Assembly (NCBI GenBank): GCA_002049455.2
Contig: KV919074.1
Coordinates: 25,359 to 89,358, forward strand
Length of the DNA stretch: 64,000 bases
Source: Porphyra umbilicalis
Taxonomy: Eukaryota; Rhodophyta; Bangiophyceae; Bangiales; Bangiaceae
Direction of reading: 5' to 3'
In this document: piece by piece, positions 11,057-20,469 of the stretch
Numbering within the stretch: position 1 is the stretch's first letter
How the letters are laid out: each line of letters starts with the position of its first letter
Notes under the pieces: generated by a model
Database searches by the model: none
What the model was told of the DNA's origin: nothing
What the model saw: only the letters and a program-made list of their open reading frames with translations
Position numbers and translations under genes: made by a program

Positions 11057-11901
11057 AAAGTCGTCTATGTTTTCTTGAAAGACCTCAGAGGAGATACGGA
11101 CACCGTTTGGCCGCTCCGCGTTCGGCTCGGGGGGCTACGCAGGTGCGTTTGCGTCATGACGGTTCTCATCTCTGATATCATCCGCCCCCCCACCCCCCGC
11201 GCCATCGTCAGCAGCCACTTGCTCAATTGATGCAGCTGCACTCCTAGAGCGCGGAGGGCGTCCACTCCGTAGCCTCCGGAGTGAACCGCGTGCGGCGCGG
11301 CACCCGGGATGTGCCGCTAGGAACCCCCCCGCTGCACAGCCGGCAGTCGCACGCCCGAAGACCTAGGAGGTCGGCGGGGCGGGGGGGGAGGGCATCTAAA
11401 GGGAGCCGAGTAAGGCGATGGGGTGGGCTGGGATGCGGGGAGGAGGGGGTGTTGGGAGGTAGGCGATGGGCGGCAGAAAGATATTGACCTCACCCGCACA
11501 CAGCTGGGGGCATAGATAAACTGGCAAGCGGATGTCGAAACGGCTGAAGCTGTCTTTTGGAGCCACACGAAGCGGCTTGAGCTGTCGTTATGGAGCCACA
11601 CGTCACCTAATTCGATGCTTCTACACGATTCGTGGGGCTTCCACAGGCTTCTTCATGAATCCTCAGGATGGCCAATCAGATAGCCTCTACGATCATAACG
11701 GCCTGCTGACAGCGAATCAAAGGGCCTGGAAGCCCGGAACTCCGCGGGGGCACGACAGGATGCAGGTTTCAGGGGGAAGGTGGTCCGATCATCCGGGCTT
11801 TATCCTGTATCTGTTCCCATAGGGCTGCACCGGCACGACGCGTGTCGCTGTTGCTTCGGAACCTCGCTCTTTGTGTCCGTCATCCCTCCGTCACCCCCGC
11901 A
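11057..11901. other. No recognisable gene
   Basis: G-rich and C-rich tracts (around 11330-11470) and a short duplicated word GGAGCCACACG near 11560 and 11596 are the only features I can see. Confidence 0.4.
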
Positions 11902-12648
11902 CTACCGCGTCCGCCACGACGCCGGTACTTTATCTCTTACACGATCCCTGCTGCCCCTTGCCAGGCGACATGACGGGGAGCCACGCAGGAAGCAGGGCGG
12001 CTTCCGTTGCAGACGAGGAGTGTACGTCGCAGCTTCCTCCCTCATAAATCCTACGCGCCACTCGCACAGGAGAGAGTCCCACTTCTCCATTAACGACATC
12101 ATTGTAGAATAAAGAATGTGACACAGAGCGGCCCCATTCCAGCCGAAGAGCTCCTCCAGATCAAGCCACCGATCAGGTGACGCAAGTCTCCTCATGACAA
12201 TGGCAAAGCACTCAACGGATCCAACAGAGAAACGCGTACGAGGGAAGGAAACGTCGATTTGCCACAACCCCGACAGCCTGCCCAGATCGGCAGGGCGAAA
12301 AAGGAAGAGTGAGAGTCACTCTTGAGTCGAGAGAGCATGTCAGTTGAACGAGGTCACATGGATCTGCCGCTGGCGGTTCAGGGAAAGGGCAACCTTTTGC
12401 TGCGCACGACGATATGTGCGCACCAGACAAACCATGTCAACGAGGAAAAGACCCCCTGCATGTCCCAAGCGTAGAATTAACCCGAGCCTGCGGCGGCGCG
12501 CGTGCCACAAGGCAATCCTTTTACCGTGTACGGACACCATTGCCACAGCAAAAGGGCGGAGACCAACAGACGTCGGGCGCATGCCATGAGTGCGAAGTGT
12601 GCGTCGAGCGACGTGGACGCGACATGTATGGCGTACAGTACCCGCCAA
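11902..12648 (-). pseudogene. N-terminal relic of a second Harbinger-like transposase
   Basis: The minus-strand peptide contains MRRLASPDRWLDLEELFGW followed by an amphipathic stretch ending in SLMEKWDSLL. This corresponds to the helical region that precedes the DDE domain in many Harbinger-type transposases (typically RRLAYPxRWxDLEELFG). Upstream pieces in adjoining frames (near 12212-12430 and 12340-12648) carry what could be the preceding segment, so the frame is broken. No catalytic region is present. It is a different lineage from the transposase at 13714. The identification rests on this one motif and its context. Confidence 0.5.
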
Positions 12649-12940
12649 GACGAGCGATCAACACCGGGGCAGCCAGCGTGCGGCTTCTCACGAACGTCTC
12701 ACGAATGAGACAACAAACTGATTGGCGATGCCGCGTGTGATTGCAGAAATCACTGGGTTGGCAAATTAGTGGCCGGATGTACGATCTCACCAACGTCTCA
12801 GGCTCTGTCTTGACGGCGCGTGCACGGTGCACAAGTGCGTTCTAGCCAATGGGAACGCGACGTTCCAATCACGCCCCAATCACGTCGACCAGTTTTGACT
12901 GTATCAGAGTGATCGCGTCACTCGCGCACGAACGGACTTA

Positions 12941-12971
12941 GAGCACACCCAACAACGTCTTCCCCAAGTTC
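12941..12971 (+). repeat. Left 31-bp terminal inverted repeat of large Harbinger element
   Basis: It begins GAGCACACCC immediately after TTA and ends CCCCAAGTTC. It pairs with 21894-21924, differing at one position. Confidence 0.93.
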
Positions 12972-13713
12972 AAATATGCTGACGTGTCAGAAACGTGTCT
13001 CATAAATGTGCCACGTGCCTTAATTTCAGCTCTTGGGGATGGGGAGGGTCCCACAGCAACGTCAGGCACCCCAAAACGCTCAGATAGAACTTGAATACAG
13101 TTAATCTGAATCGGACAAGTCCTCGGACATTCATGCGTGACAAATGGGGGGAGGCGCCCCCGTCCCCCATTTTCTCACCGATTTGGGGGGACCCGCTGCT
13201 CCTCCCCATTTTTTCCTGGCGTGCCATTGGCTGTTGCAGATTCAGTTCCTTTCGGAAAACGAGCTCGCGTGGCATGATCAGATTTGAAATCTTACGGCCC
13301 GATACTGGCGCTTTCCGGGGCCGTCTACGATCTCGGCGATCACTATCGAGACCCAGAAAAGCCTGAACGAGTCTGACCGTTTCAGGACCCCCCATTCGAC
13401 GCACGTTGGGGGTGCGGTGGGTCGCTCCGCTGCCGCTCTCGGTGGCGCGCACAGCGTGAATCAGGGCACGTCGGCGGTATCCCCAGGCACTGGTTTCCGC
13501 AGCCTCGCGAGATCTATTCTGTCCGTGCTCGCGGCGGGGGGTTGGGGACATTGGAGGCTGGGAGATGGGATAAACTTGTGGGCCTGTCGGAGGGGGCAGT
13601 GGGACGAGGTCCTTTTGGCGCCCCGCGGCGTGATTGTGTGACGGCGACAGGCGCGTCGCGACGCCCGTGTCCACGGACGACGTCACCGTCGACGACACCG
13701 TCTTCTTCCCACG

Positions 13714-15828
13714 ATGGACGATCCACTCGACGTTTCTGCGGATGCGATGCTGGCGGACCCCATGGACGGCGAAGTTGCCACCGCGGTGGCGGCCCACATG
13801 CAGGCGCTGTGGCGCTATCGTCGTCGCATCCGCCGGTCGCGGCTCGGCCGGCGGCGGTATATTGGGTCTGTGCCTGGTCGCCGGCCGAACAAGAACCGTG
13901 ATTTTCGATCAGGTTTGCGAGCTATTTTGAGGGACTATTTTGGATTGGACGGCTCCCCTCCCGTATACGACGAGGCGGACTTTGAGAGACGGTTCCGTGT
14001 GCCCAGGTCAGTGTTTTTGCGTATCTACCACGCCGTGAAGGGTCGCCCCTTCTTTGCGCAACGTATTAACGCGACGGGCAGACCGCAGGCACACCCCTTG
14101 CAAAAGGTGGTGGCTGCTTTCCGAGTGATTGCGTACGGAGAGGCGCCCGATCGAACTGATGAATACGTTCGTTTGTCCGCATCGACCATAGCTATGTCTG
14201 TTCGAGAGCTTCTACGTTTCATTGTGGATGAGTTGGGTCCGGCTTATTTGCGTCCCCCCACTCCGGCCGAGCTGGAGCGTATCCTGGAGCGCAATGCGCA
14301 ACGGGGTTTGCCTGGGTGTATGGGATCGCTGGACTGCAGCCATTGGGAGTGGGCGAACTGCCCCAAGGCGTTTGCCGGCATGTATCAGAATCGGCACGGC
14401 AAACGCTCTGTGGTAATGGAAACTGTTTGCGATGAGGACCTATGGATATGGCATTTGTTTGTTGGTTGCCCTGGTTCTCAGAATGACCTCAATGTTATGC
14501 ATGCTTCCCCTCTGTATTTGTCTGTGACGGGAGGCGAGTGGCCGCCTCGTACGTTTTCATACACAGCTAACGGCACCACCCGCACGCTCTTGTATTATCT
14601 GGTTGATGGAATTTACCCTCCCTTTGCATTTTTCGTGTCTCCGTTCCCCGACCCCACCACAGAAGTTGAGACGACATTCAACCGGCTCCAAGAAGCTTTG
14701 AGGAAAGATGTGGAACGGCTATATGCCGTTCTAACTGCACGCTTCCACATCGCTTTACACCCCGCACGGCATGTCACCGTCGAGTCAATGGTCACCGTCG
14801 CGAAGGCGGTGGCCATCTTACACAATATAGTGACGGAGAAGCGACGCGATGGGTACGTGTCACGCTCTCGAATGGCCGCCGCTGCCCAGGCGGCGGCCGG
14901 CGGTAGCGGCGGCGGAGGCGCAGTCGGTGGCGGAGCCGAGGGCGTGGGGAACGGGGCTGCTGAGATCCCGGCCGCGGCCGGTAGTGCGGCCGGTGCTGCG
15001 GCCGGCGACGGGGTTGGTGGGGGTGGCGGTGGTGGGACGGGTTTGGGTCCTGATGGTGGTGCTCCCGCCGCCGGTGTTGGCGCAGCCGGCGGCGGGGCTG
15101 GTGGGGGTGGCGGTGGTGAGACAGGTTTGGGTCCTGATGGTGGTGCTCCCGCCGCCGGTGTGGGCGCAGCCGGCGGTGGGGCTGGTGGGGGTGGCGGTGG
15201 TGAGACAGGTTTGGGTCCTGATGGTGGTGCTCCCGCCGCCGGTGTTGGCGCAGCCGGCGGTGGGGCTGGTGGGGGTGGCGGTGGTGAGACAGGTTTGGGT
15301 CCTGATGGTGGTGCTCCCGCCGCCGGTGTTGGCGCAGCCGGCGGCGGGGCTGGTGGGGGTGGCGGTGGTGGGACGGGTATGATGGCTGATGGTGGTGCTC
15401 CCGCCGCCGGTGTTGGCGCAGCTGGCGGCGGGGCTGGTGGGGGTGGGGGCGGTGGGACGGGTATGATAGCTGATGGTGGCAGCCAAGCCGCCGGTGTTGG
15501 CGCTGCCGGCGGCGGGGCCGCTGGTGGTGGGGGCGGTGGGACGGATCCGACGGGAGGCGGAGGCAGCCACGCCGCCGGCGGCGGTGCGGCTGGAGGCAGT
15601 GCACAGAGCAATGCGAACAGTCCTGGGAGCAGCGACGGCCCGCCAGCGGGTGTGGCCGCCCCTGTCATCGCGCCGGCCGGCACGCTTCCTGCCGGAAGTT
15701 TTGGCCACGCGCTGAACGCTTGGGCGGAGGCACGGGACGAGGAGGAGCACGAACGCCTGAGGCATGACCTTGCTGAACACGTGTGGGTGGAGAGAAGCAC
15801 GCTTCTTGCGCCCTACGTGGGGGTATAA
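13714..15828 (+). CDS. PIF/Harbinger DDE transposase with Gly/Ala-repeat tail
   Basis: A 704-residue protein that should bind the element ends and catalyse cut-and-paste transposition in the nucleus. Residues 1-190 form the N-terminal helical region (RDYFGLDG, FERRFRVPRS, INATGRPQAH). The catalytic core follows: D207 in GSLDCSHWEW, D298 in YLVDGIYPPF and E334 in KDVERLYAVL. The last two are 35 residues apart, the classic spacing of DDE transposases. The stretch VAILHNIVTEKRRD near 380 ends the core. From about residue 390 the chain becomes a low-complexity Gly/Ala tail with near-identical 28-residue repeats (84-bp tandem DNA repeats), then an acidic, Glu/Arg-rich C-terminus. No stop or frameshift is seen. 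The ATG at 13714 precedes an acidic leader; later ATGs would shorten it only slightly. It converges on the Myb-like gene at 16523-17941. Confidence 0.93.
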   Translation: MDDPLDVSADAMLADPMDGEVATAVAAHMQALWRYRRRIRRSRLGRRRYIGSVPGRRPNKNRDFRSGLRAILRDYFGLDGSPPVYDEADFERRFRVPRSVFLRIYHAVKGRPFFAQRINATGRPQAHPLQKVVAAFRVIAYGEAPDRTDEYVRLSASTIAMSVRELLRFIVDELGPAYLRPPTPAELERILERNAQRGLPGCMGSLDCSHWEWANCPKAFAGMYQNRHGKRSVVMETVCDEDLWIWHLFVGCPGSQNDLNVMHASPLYLSVTGGEWPPRTFSYTANGTTRTLLYYLVDGIYPPFAFFVSPFPDPTTEVETTFNRLQEALRKDVERLYAVLTARFHIALHPARHVTVESMVTVAKAVAILHNIVTEKRRDGYVSRSRMAAAAQAAAGGSGGGGAVGGGAEGVGNGAAEIPAAAGSAAGAAAGDGVGGGGGGGTGLGPDGGAPAAGVGAAGGGAGGGGGGETGLGPDGGAPAAGVGAAGGGAGGGGGGETGLGPDGGAPAAGVGAAGGGAGGGGGGETGLGPDGGAPAAGVGAAGGGAGGGGGGGTGMMADGGAPAAGVGAAGGGAGGGGGGGTGMIADGGSQAAGVGAAGGGAAGGGGGGTDPTGGGGSHAAGGGAAGGSAQSNANSPGSSDGPPAGVAAPVIAPAGTLPAGSFGHALNAWAEARDEEEHERLRHDLAEHVWVERSTLLAPYVGV
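15020..15540 (+). repeat. 84-bp tandem repeat array in transposase tail
   Basis: Each unit encodes a 28-residue Gly/Ala block around PDGGAPAAGVGAAGGGAGG. About six copies are visible. The middle three are almost identical, and later copies drift (MMADGG, MIADGG). The period is a multiple of three, so copy-number change keeps the frame. Confidence 0.9.
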
Positions 15829-15871
15829 AAGGTTTTTTTTTTTCCCTGCTGCGCAGGGTTTTTTTTTCCTT
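15829..15871 (+). terminator. T-tract/hairpin 3' motif after transposase gene
   Basis: Directly after the stop codon comes AAAGG, a T-run, CCCTGCTGCGCAGGG and a second T-run. The core can fold as a small hairpin between T-tracts. The same composite motif occurs in inverted orientation at 16439-16480, downstream of the convergent Myb-like gene, so both genes of the transposon end in matching 3' signals. A role in 3'-end formation is inferred. Confidence 0.5.
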
Positions 15872-15917
15872 CGATAACGTCGTCAGGAGAGGATCTTTTG
15901 GGGGGGCGGCGGTCAGG

Positions 15918-16330
15918 GTCGACGTCTGCATGTGACTGCCCCGCCGCTGGAGTTGGCGAGACGGGCGGCGCACGTGTGCGGCGGGCATGGAAAGGGGCGG
16001 ATTGCCGCCGGCGTCGGTATTGTCGGCGGCGGCTCTGCGTGTCGGGGGGGGGGCGGCCACGGGGGGCGTCCACGTGTGAGTTCTCCGCCGCCGGCGTTGG
16101 CAAGACCGGCGGCGGGCGTGTCAGGCGGGGAGGGGTGCTGGTGTGTCGCCGCCGGCGTCGGTATGGCCGGCGGCGGCTCTGTGTTCACGGGGGGGGGGGC
16201 GGGGAAGGGAGACGTCCACGTGGGACTGCTCCGCCGCCGGCGTTGACAAGACCGGCGGCGGGTGTTTGGAGCGCGGAAGGGACCGGGCATGTTGCCGCCG
16301 GCGTCCGTGCGCCGACATGTGTGGGGGGTG
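15918..16330. repeat. Three tandem ~147-bp GC-rich units between convergent genes
   Basis: The word GACGTCCACGTG, or close variants, followed by a CCGCCGCCGGCGTTG...GACCGGCGGCGG inverted motif recurs at about 15918, 16065 and 16211. Each unit can fold into a strong hairpin. The array fills the intergenic space between the 3' ends of the two transposon genes. Confidence 0.7.
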
Positions 16331-16438
16331 TAGCGCTCGTCGCCAGTGTTTGTGTGAGGTAATCTTCAGTGGCAGGGAATGCAGGGGATCCACGAGGGGT
16401 GTTGCGCATTCGTGGTAGGATGCGCGGTGCACAGAAGT

Positions 16439-16480
16439 AGGAAAAAAAACCCTGCCCAACGGGGAAAAAAAACCTTTGGC
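16439..16480 (-). terminator. T-tract/hairpin 3' motif after Myb-like gene
   Basis: On the minus strand the sequence reads AAAGG, T-run, CCCCGTTGGGCAGGG, T-run, mirroring 15829-15871. It lies just past the Myb-like stop codon at 16523. Confidence 0.5.
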
Positions 16481-16522
16481 ACGCTAAAGAACAAAGCACA
16501 TACACATCAAGCACTACAGGGA

Positions 16523-17941
16523 CTAGGAATGGTCATCGTCCCCACTGGCCTCTTGAACAGCACAGTCGGCGTCGTCCGCCGCCTTGTCGTGGTGCATGGG
16601 CACCAAGTACACCTCATCGTCGTCATCCAAAGTAGTCGACGCGGCAGCAAGTACCGCCGCCGCCTTCGCCTGCTTCGTCACCTGGGACCGAGCGCCACGG
16701 CTCGGCCTGCCTCGGCCGGTCGACTTGGGAACAGGATCTTTCGTCGCAGGCGCCGCCGGCGTGTTGTGCCCAGACGCCGGCGGCGATTGCACCTCGGACT
16801 CGACTGCCGCCGGCTTGTTGCCGGCCGGCGGCGGCGGATGCACCTCCGACACGTCCGCCGGTGCGGTCGACGACCTCGCGTGCTCCTCGGACTCGACTGC
16901 CGCCGGATTGTTGCCGACCGGCGGCGGCGGATGCACCTCGGACACGGCCACCGGTGCGGTCGACGATCCCGCGTCCGTCGCCAAGGCGGCGGCCGTCCCC
17001 GCCGGGCCCGACGACGGCGCCGGCGGGGACGAGGACAAGTCCATGCCAGCCGCCGCCATCAGCTTGCGCGCGTGCATCTTGCGGAAGGCAATCGCCTCGG
17101 GGGTGTCGCGCATCTCCGCGGTGTTGAAAAACGCCACAGTTGTCCGCTCCGTCGTTGCCCGCGCCAGCGCCAGCAGAGCGTCCGAGCTGTCCTTGAGTGT
17201 CCGCGACGCGCGGATGTCCTCACTCATCTCCCGCTTGGCCGCCTTGGAACCGCGCGGACGTGACTGGAAGGCACCCGCCGCCGGCGGCCCGTTCTCCTCC
17301 TCGTCCGAGTCGCTTGGGGAGGCACGGCCGCCGGCAGACACGCTTGAGGAGCCGGCGCCGCCAGCGCCGCCGTCTGCGGCGGCGGCCCCGGCGGCGCCGC
17401 TAAACTTGTCGACGTGACGTAATACCCGCCAACACGACACCCACGGGCAGGTCGTCTGCTTCGCCTTCCGCTTCGTTGTCTTGCCCTTCGCCTTGTCAGA
17501 TGCCCGGTCCTTCCGCATCGCCTCGTAAATGTTGAGCCCGCAGAAGCGCGCCACAGCGGCGCTGATCAAATCCTCGTCGCTCAGGTTGCCTGTCAGCGAC
17601 AGCCGCTTAACGGCCAAGTAGTGCGAGCCAAACTCGCTCACCCCTCTCCGGATCTTGTCCCACTGCTTCTGCACCCCCCCGACACCGCGCTCGGTGCGCC
17701 GTCGAGCGCCAGGGCGACCGGCCAATAGGCGCTTCCACTCCCCGACCACCTCCGCCCAAAAGGTTGTCCCAGTCTGGTCCGACCCCTTCACAGCGTCCAA
17801 TGATGTAGACAGATAGGCCCGGCTGAGGGCCACCCGCTCCTCGTCCGTCCAGCCAGGCCCAGTCCCCATGGCAGCCGGCGCGTAGGTGGCGGCAAGCAGG
17901 TCGGCGCCCCCGCCGCCACCCACAGGTGGGGAAGGGGGCAT
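16523..17941 (-). CDS. Myb/SANT-like Harbinger accessory protein
   Basis: A 472-residue protein. Residues about 28-115 contain a trihelix/Myb-like DNA-binding region with spaced tryptophans (WTDEERVALSRAYLSTS, FWAEVVGEWKRL, KQWDKIRRGVSEF), followed by a segment with LSDEDLISAAVARF and NIYEAMRKDR. This layout matches the Myb-like second proteins of PIF/Harbinger elements, which bind subterminal DNA and help recruit the transposase to the nucleus. A basic KAKGKTTKRKAK stretch may be a nuclear localisation signal. The C-terminal half is Ala/Ser/Pro-rich with about three imperfect repeats around STAPVAVSEVHPPPP and an acidic end (DDDDEVYLV, ASGDDDHS). The start at 17941 gives a short Pro/Gly leader before the Myb region. 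It is convergent with the transposase and only 23 bp from the upstream repeat ORF, so a spliced fusion with that ORF cannot be excluded. Confidence 0.85.
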   Translation of the reverse strand: MPPSPPVGGGGGADLLAATYAPAAMGTGPGWTDEERVALSRAYLSTSLDAVKGSDQTGTTFWAEVVGEWKRLLAGRPGARRRTERGVGGVQKQWDKIRRGVSEFGSHYLAVKRLSLTGNLSDEDLISAAVARFCGLNIYEAMRKDRASDKAKGKTTKRKAKQTTCPWVSCWRVLRHVDKFSGAAGAAAADGGAGGAGSSSVSAGGRASPSDSDEEENGPPAAGAFQSRPRGSKAAKREMSEDIRASRTLKDSSDALLALARATTERTTVAFFNTAEMRDTPEAIAFRKMHARKLMAAAGMDLSSSPPAPSSGPAGTAAALATDAGSSTAPVAVSEVHPPPPVGNNPAAVESEEHARSSTAPADVSEVHPPPPAGNKPAAVESEVQSPPASGHNTPAAPATKDPVPKSTGRGRPSRGARSQVTKQAKAAAVLAAASTTLDDDDEVYLVPMHHDKAADDADCAVQEASGDDDHS

Positions 17942-17964
17942 GAACCGCCCGCCCCGGCGACCGC

Positions 17965-20469
17965 CTAGACGGACGTGCCACCGCCGCCGGCAGGTGATGC
18001 GCCGCCGCCGGCTGGCGGTGGTCGCGCAGCAGCCGGCGGCACCTGCACGTTTGTGCGAAGCGCGTCGCCGCCGGTACCGGCGGCCGGTGATGAGCGGCCG
18101 CCGGCGGGCGGGGACGGAGCAGCAGCCGGCGGCACTTGTCCGTCGGTACGGCGCGCGTCCCCGCCGGTACCGGCAGCCGTTGATGCGCCGCCGCCGGCAA
18201 GCGTTGCTTGGGAAGCAGCCGGCGGCACTTGTCCGTTCGCGCGGGGCGCGTCGCCGCCCGTGCCGGCGGCCGGTGATGCGCCGCCGCCGGTACCGGCGGT
18301 CGGTGACGCGCCGCCGCCGGCAAGCGGTAGTTGGGCAACAGCCGGCGGCACTTGTCCGTTCACGCGGGGCGCGTCGCCCCCCGTACCGGCGGCCGGTGAT
18401 GCGCCGCCGCCGGCGCGAGGCGCTCCGCCGCCGCCGGCAAGTGGGAATGGAGCACGAGCCGGCGGCACTTGTCCGTCGGTGCGGGGCGCGTCGCCGCCGG
18501 TACCGGCGACCGCTGATGAGCCGCCGCCGGCAAGCGGGGACGGGGCAGCTGCCGGCGGCACCTGTCCGTCGGCGCGGCGCGCGTCGCCGCCGGTACAGGC
18601 GGCCGGCGATGCGCCGCCGCCGGCTCGAAGCGATCCGCCGCCGCCGGCGAGTGGGGATGGGGCACGGGCCGGCGGCACTTGCCCGTCGGGGCGGGGCGCG
18701 ACGCCGCCGGTACAGGCGGCCGGTGATGCGCCGCCGCCGGCTAGCGGCGATTGGGCAGCAGCCGGCGGCACTTGTCCGTTCGCGCGGGGCGCGTCGCCTC
18801 CCGTGCCGCCGGCCGGTGATGCGCTGCCAACGGTACCGGCGGCCGGTGACGAGCCGCCGCCGGGAAGCGGTGGTTGGGCAACAGCCGGCGGCAATTCTCC
18901 GTTTACACGGGGCGCGTCGCCCCCCTTACCGGCGGCCGGTGATGCGCCGCCGCCGGATCGAGGCGATCCGCCGCCGCCGGCGAGCGGGGACGGAGCAACA
19001 GCCGGCGGCACTTGTCCGTCGGTGCGGGGCGCGTCGCCGCCGGTACCGGCGGCCGGTAACGCGCCGCCGCCGGCAAGCGGTGGTTGGGCAACAGCCGGCG
19101 GCACTTGTCCGTTCACGCGGGGCGCGTCGCCCCCCGTACCGGCGGCCGGTGACGCGCCGCCGCCGGCTCGAGGCGATCCGCCGCCGCCGGCGAGCGGGGA
19201 CGAGGCAACAGCCGGCGGCACTTGTCCGTCTGTTCGGCGCGCGTCGCCGCCGGTACCGGCGGCCGGTGACGCGCCGCCGCCGGCTAGCGGCGATTGGGCA
19301 GCAGCCGGCGGCGCTGGACCGTCGCCGAAGGGCCCCCGACGCGCACCGTAGCCGCCGGCGTCCGGAAGTCTGCCACCGACCGGCGGCTGCCAATTGTCGC
19401 GGATCGGCTCAAAGGCGCCGGTCTCGGGGGGTCCTCCACCGGGCGGCCCCCAGTTGTTGTAGGGTCCCGCGTGGCCGGCGGCTTGACGACTTGCGTGACC
19501 TCCCGGCGGCCCCCAGTTGTCTTGGCGCGTCGCGTGGCCGCCGGATTGACGACTTGCTTGAACACCCGGCGGCCCCCAGTTGTCGTGGCGTGCAGTGTGG
19601 CCGCCGGCTTGACGACTTTCTTGGCCACCCGGCGGCCACCAATCCTCGCTCAGTGGCCCAAAGCCGCCGGGCTAATGGGGACGCTGCCCGCCCGGCGGCA
19701 CCCAGTTCCGCCTTGGCGAAGGCTGGCGATTGGGATGGAAGCCACCGCCGCCGTGGCCACCGGGCTGTTGATCTCCTTGACCTTGAGAGCCCGGCGGCGC
19801 CCACACGTCGCGGCGGGGAGATCCGTCCCTGTCCCGCGAGTCCCGTCCCCGGCCGCCGTAGTCGTGGTCCGGTTGGAACGACGGCTCCCAGTGGCCGCCG
19901 GCTTGAGAAGACCGACCAGCCGGCGACGCCCAGCCACAGCGGCGAGGAGACACTCGACGGCCGCCCGTATCCCACCTCCGACCGACGTGTCCGCCGTTGC
20001 CGTCGGGCGGTTGCTCCCAACGGCCGCCGGCTTGATTGCCCTTCCGAGGAGCCGGCGGCACCCACTCGTCACGCGGCGGCAGCGACGCCCGTCCCGCTCC
20101 CCCTCCCAAATGTCCGCCACCTTGGTTGGGATCAAACCTTGGTCCCGGTCCCCAGCTGCCGCGCGCCGGCAGTGACGACCGTCCCGCCCCCCCGGCCCAA
20201 TTGCCGCCGCCCTGGTTCGGTGTAGCGTTGGGCGGCGGCACCCACGCGCCGCCAGCTACCGGCGGTCCTTGGCCAGCCGGCGGCGCACAGCTACCAGAGA
20301 CAGGAAGCGCGGGCCCCCCGCGTGCTGGGGCCGACGTTGAGCAAGGTGGGCAGCCCGCGACGTGGCAGGAGCACGTGCACCGCGCGAGCACCGCGAGCCG
20401 CTCTTGATGGCGACGACGCTGGTCACGGCGACGCTCCGTGTCGCGCTCCCGGTCCGGCTTACGGGTCAT
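17965..20469 (-). pseudogene. Long Gln/Pro/Gly-repeat ORF of the Harbinger element, one nonsense codon
   Basis: From the ATG at 20469 the frame begins with a basic stretch (MTRKPDRERDTERRRDQRRR) and a Cys-containing segment (CTCSCHVAGCPPC). Gly/Pro repeats of the type NPNQGGG and NWGPPGGQ...QAGGH follow. It is open to 17965 except for a single TAG at 19672-19674. That TAG falls exactly where neighbouring units have Gln codons (CAG/CAA), so it looks like a one-base C-to-T nonsense change. Beyond it the same frame continues through DNWQPP and then a dozen 30-36-residue units around NGQVPPAVAQPPLAGGG. A splice removing the stop is possible (the stop lies in CCCATTAG, an acceptor-like end). I do not recognise a family. 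The frame ends 23 bp before the Myb-like start but in a different frame. Confidence 0.55.
17975..19330 (-). repeat. GC-rich tandem repeat array (~90-120 bp units)
   Basis: Units containing GCCGGCGGCACTTGTCCGT and GCCGCCGCCGGCAAGCGG recur about every 90-120 bp. Several frames on both strands stay open through it, which is why long but probably meaningless plus-strand frames exist here. Confidence 0.85.

Noticed and set aside
14613-15800. Poly-Pro/Ala minus-strand frame opposite the transposase tail
   Set aside because: Complement of the Gly/Ala tandem repeats of the transposase; no independent evidence for a gene.
17886-20225. A 779-residue plus-strand open frame of Arg/Pro repeats
   Set aside because: It is generated by the GC-rich tandem array. 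The minus-strand frame has a sensible start, non-repetitive N-terminus and consistent repeat phase.
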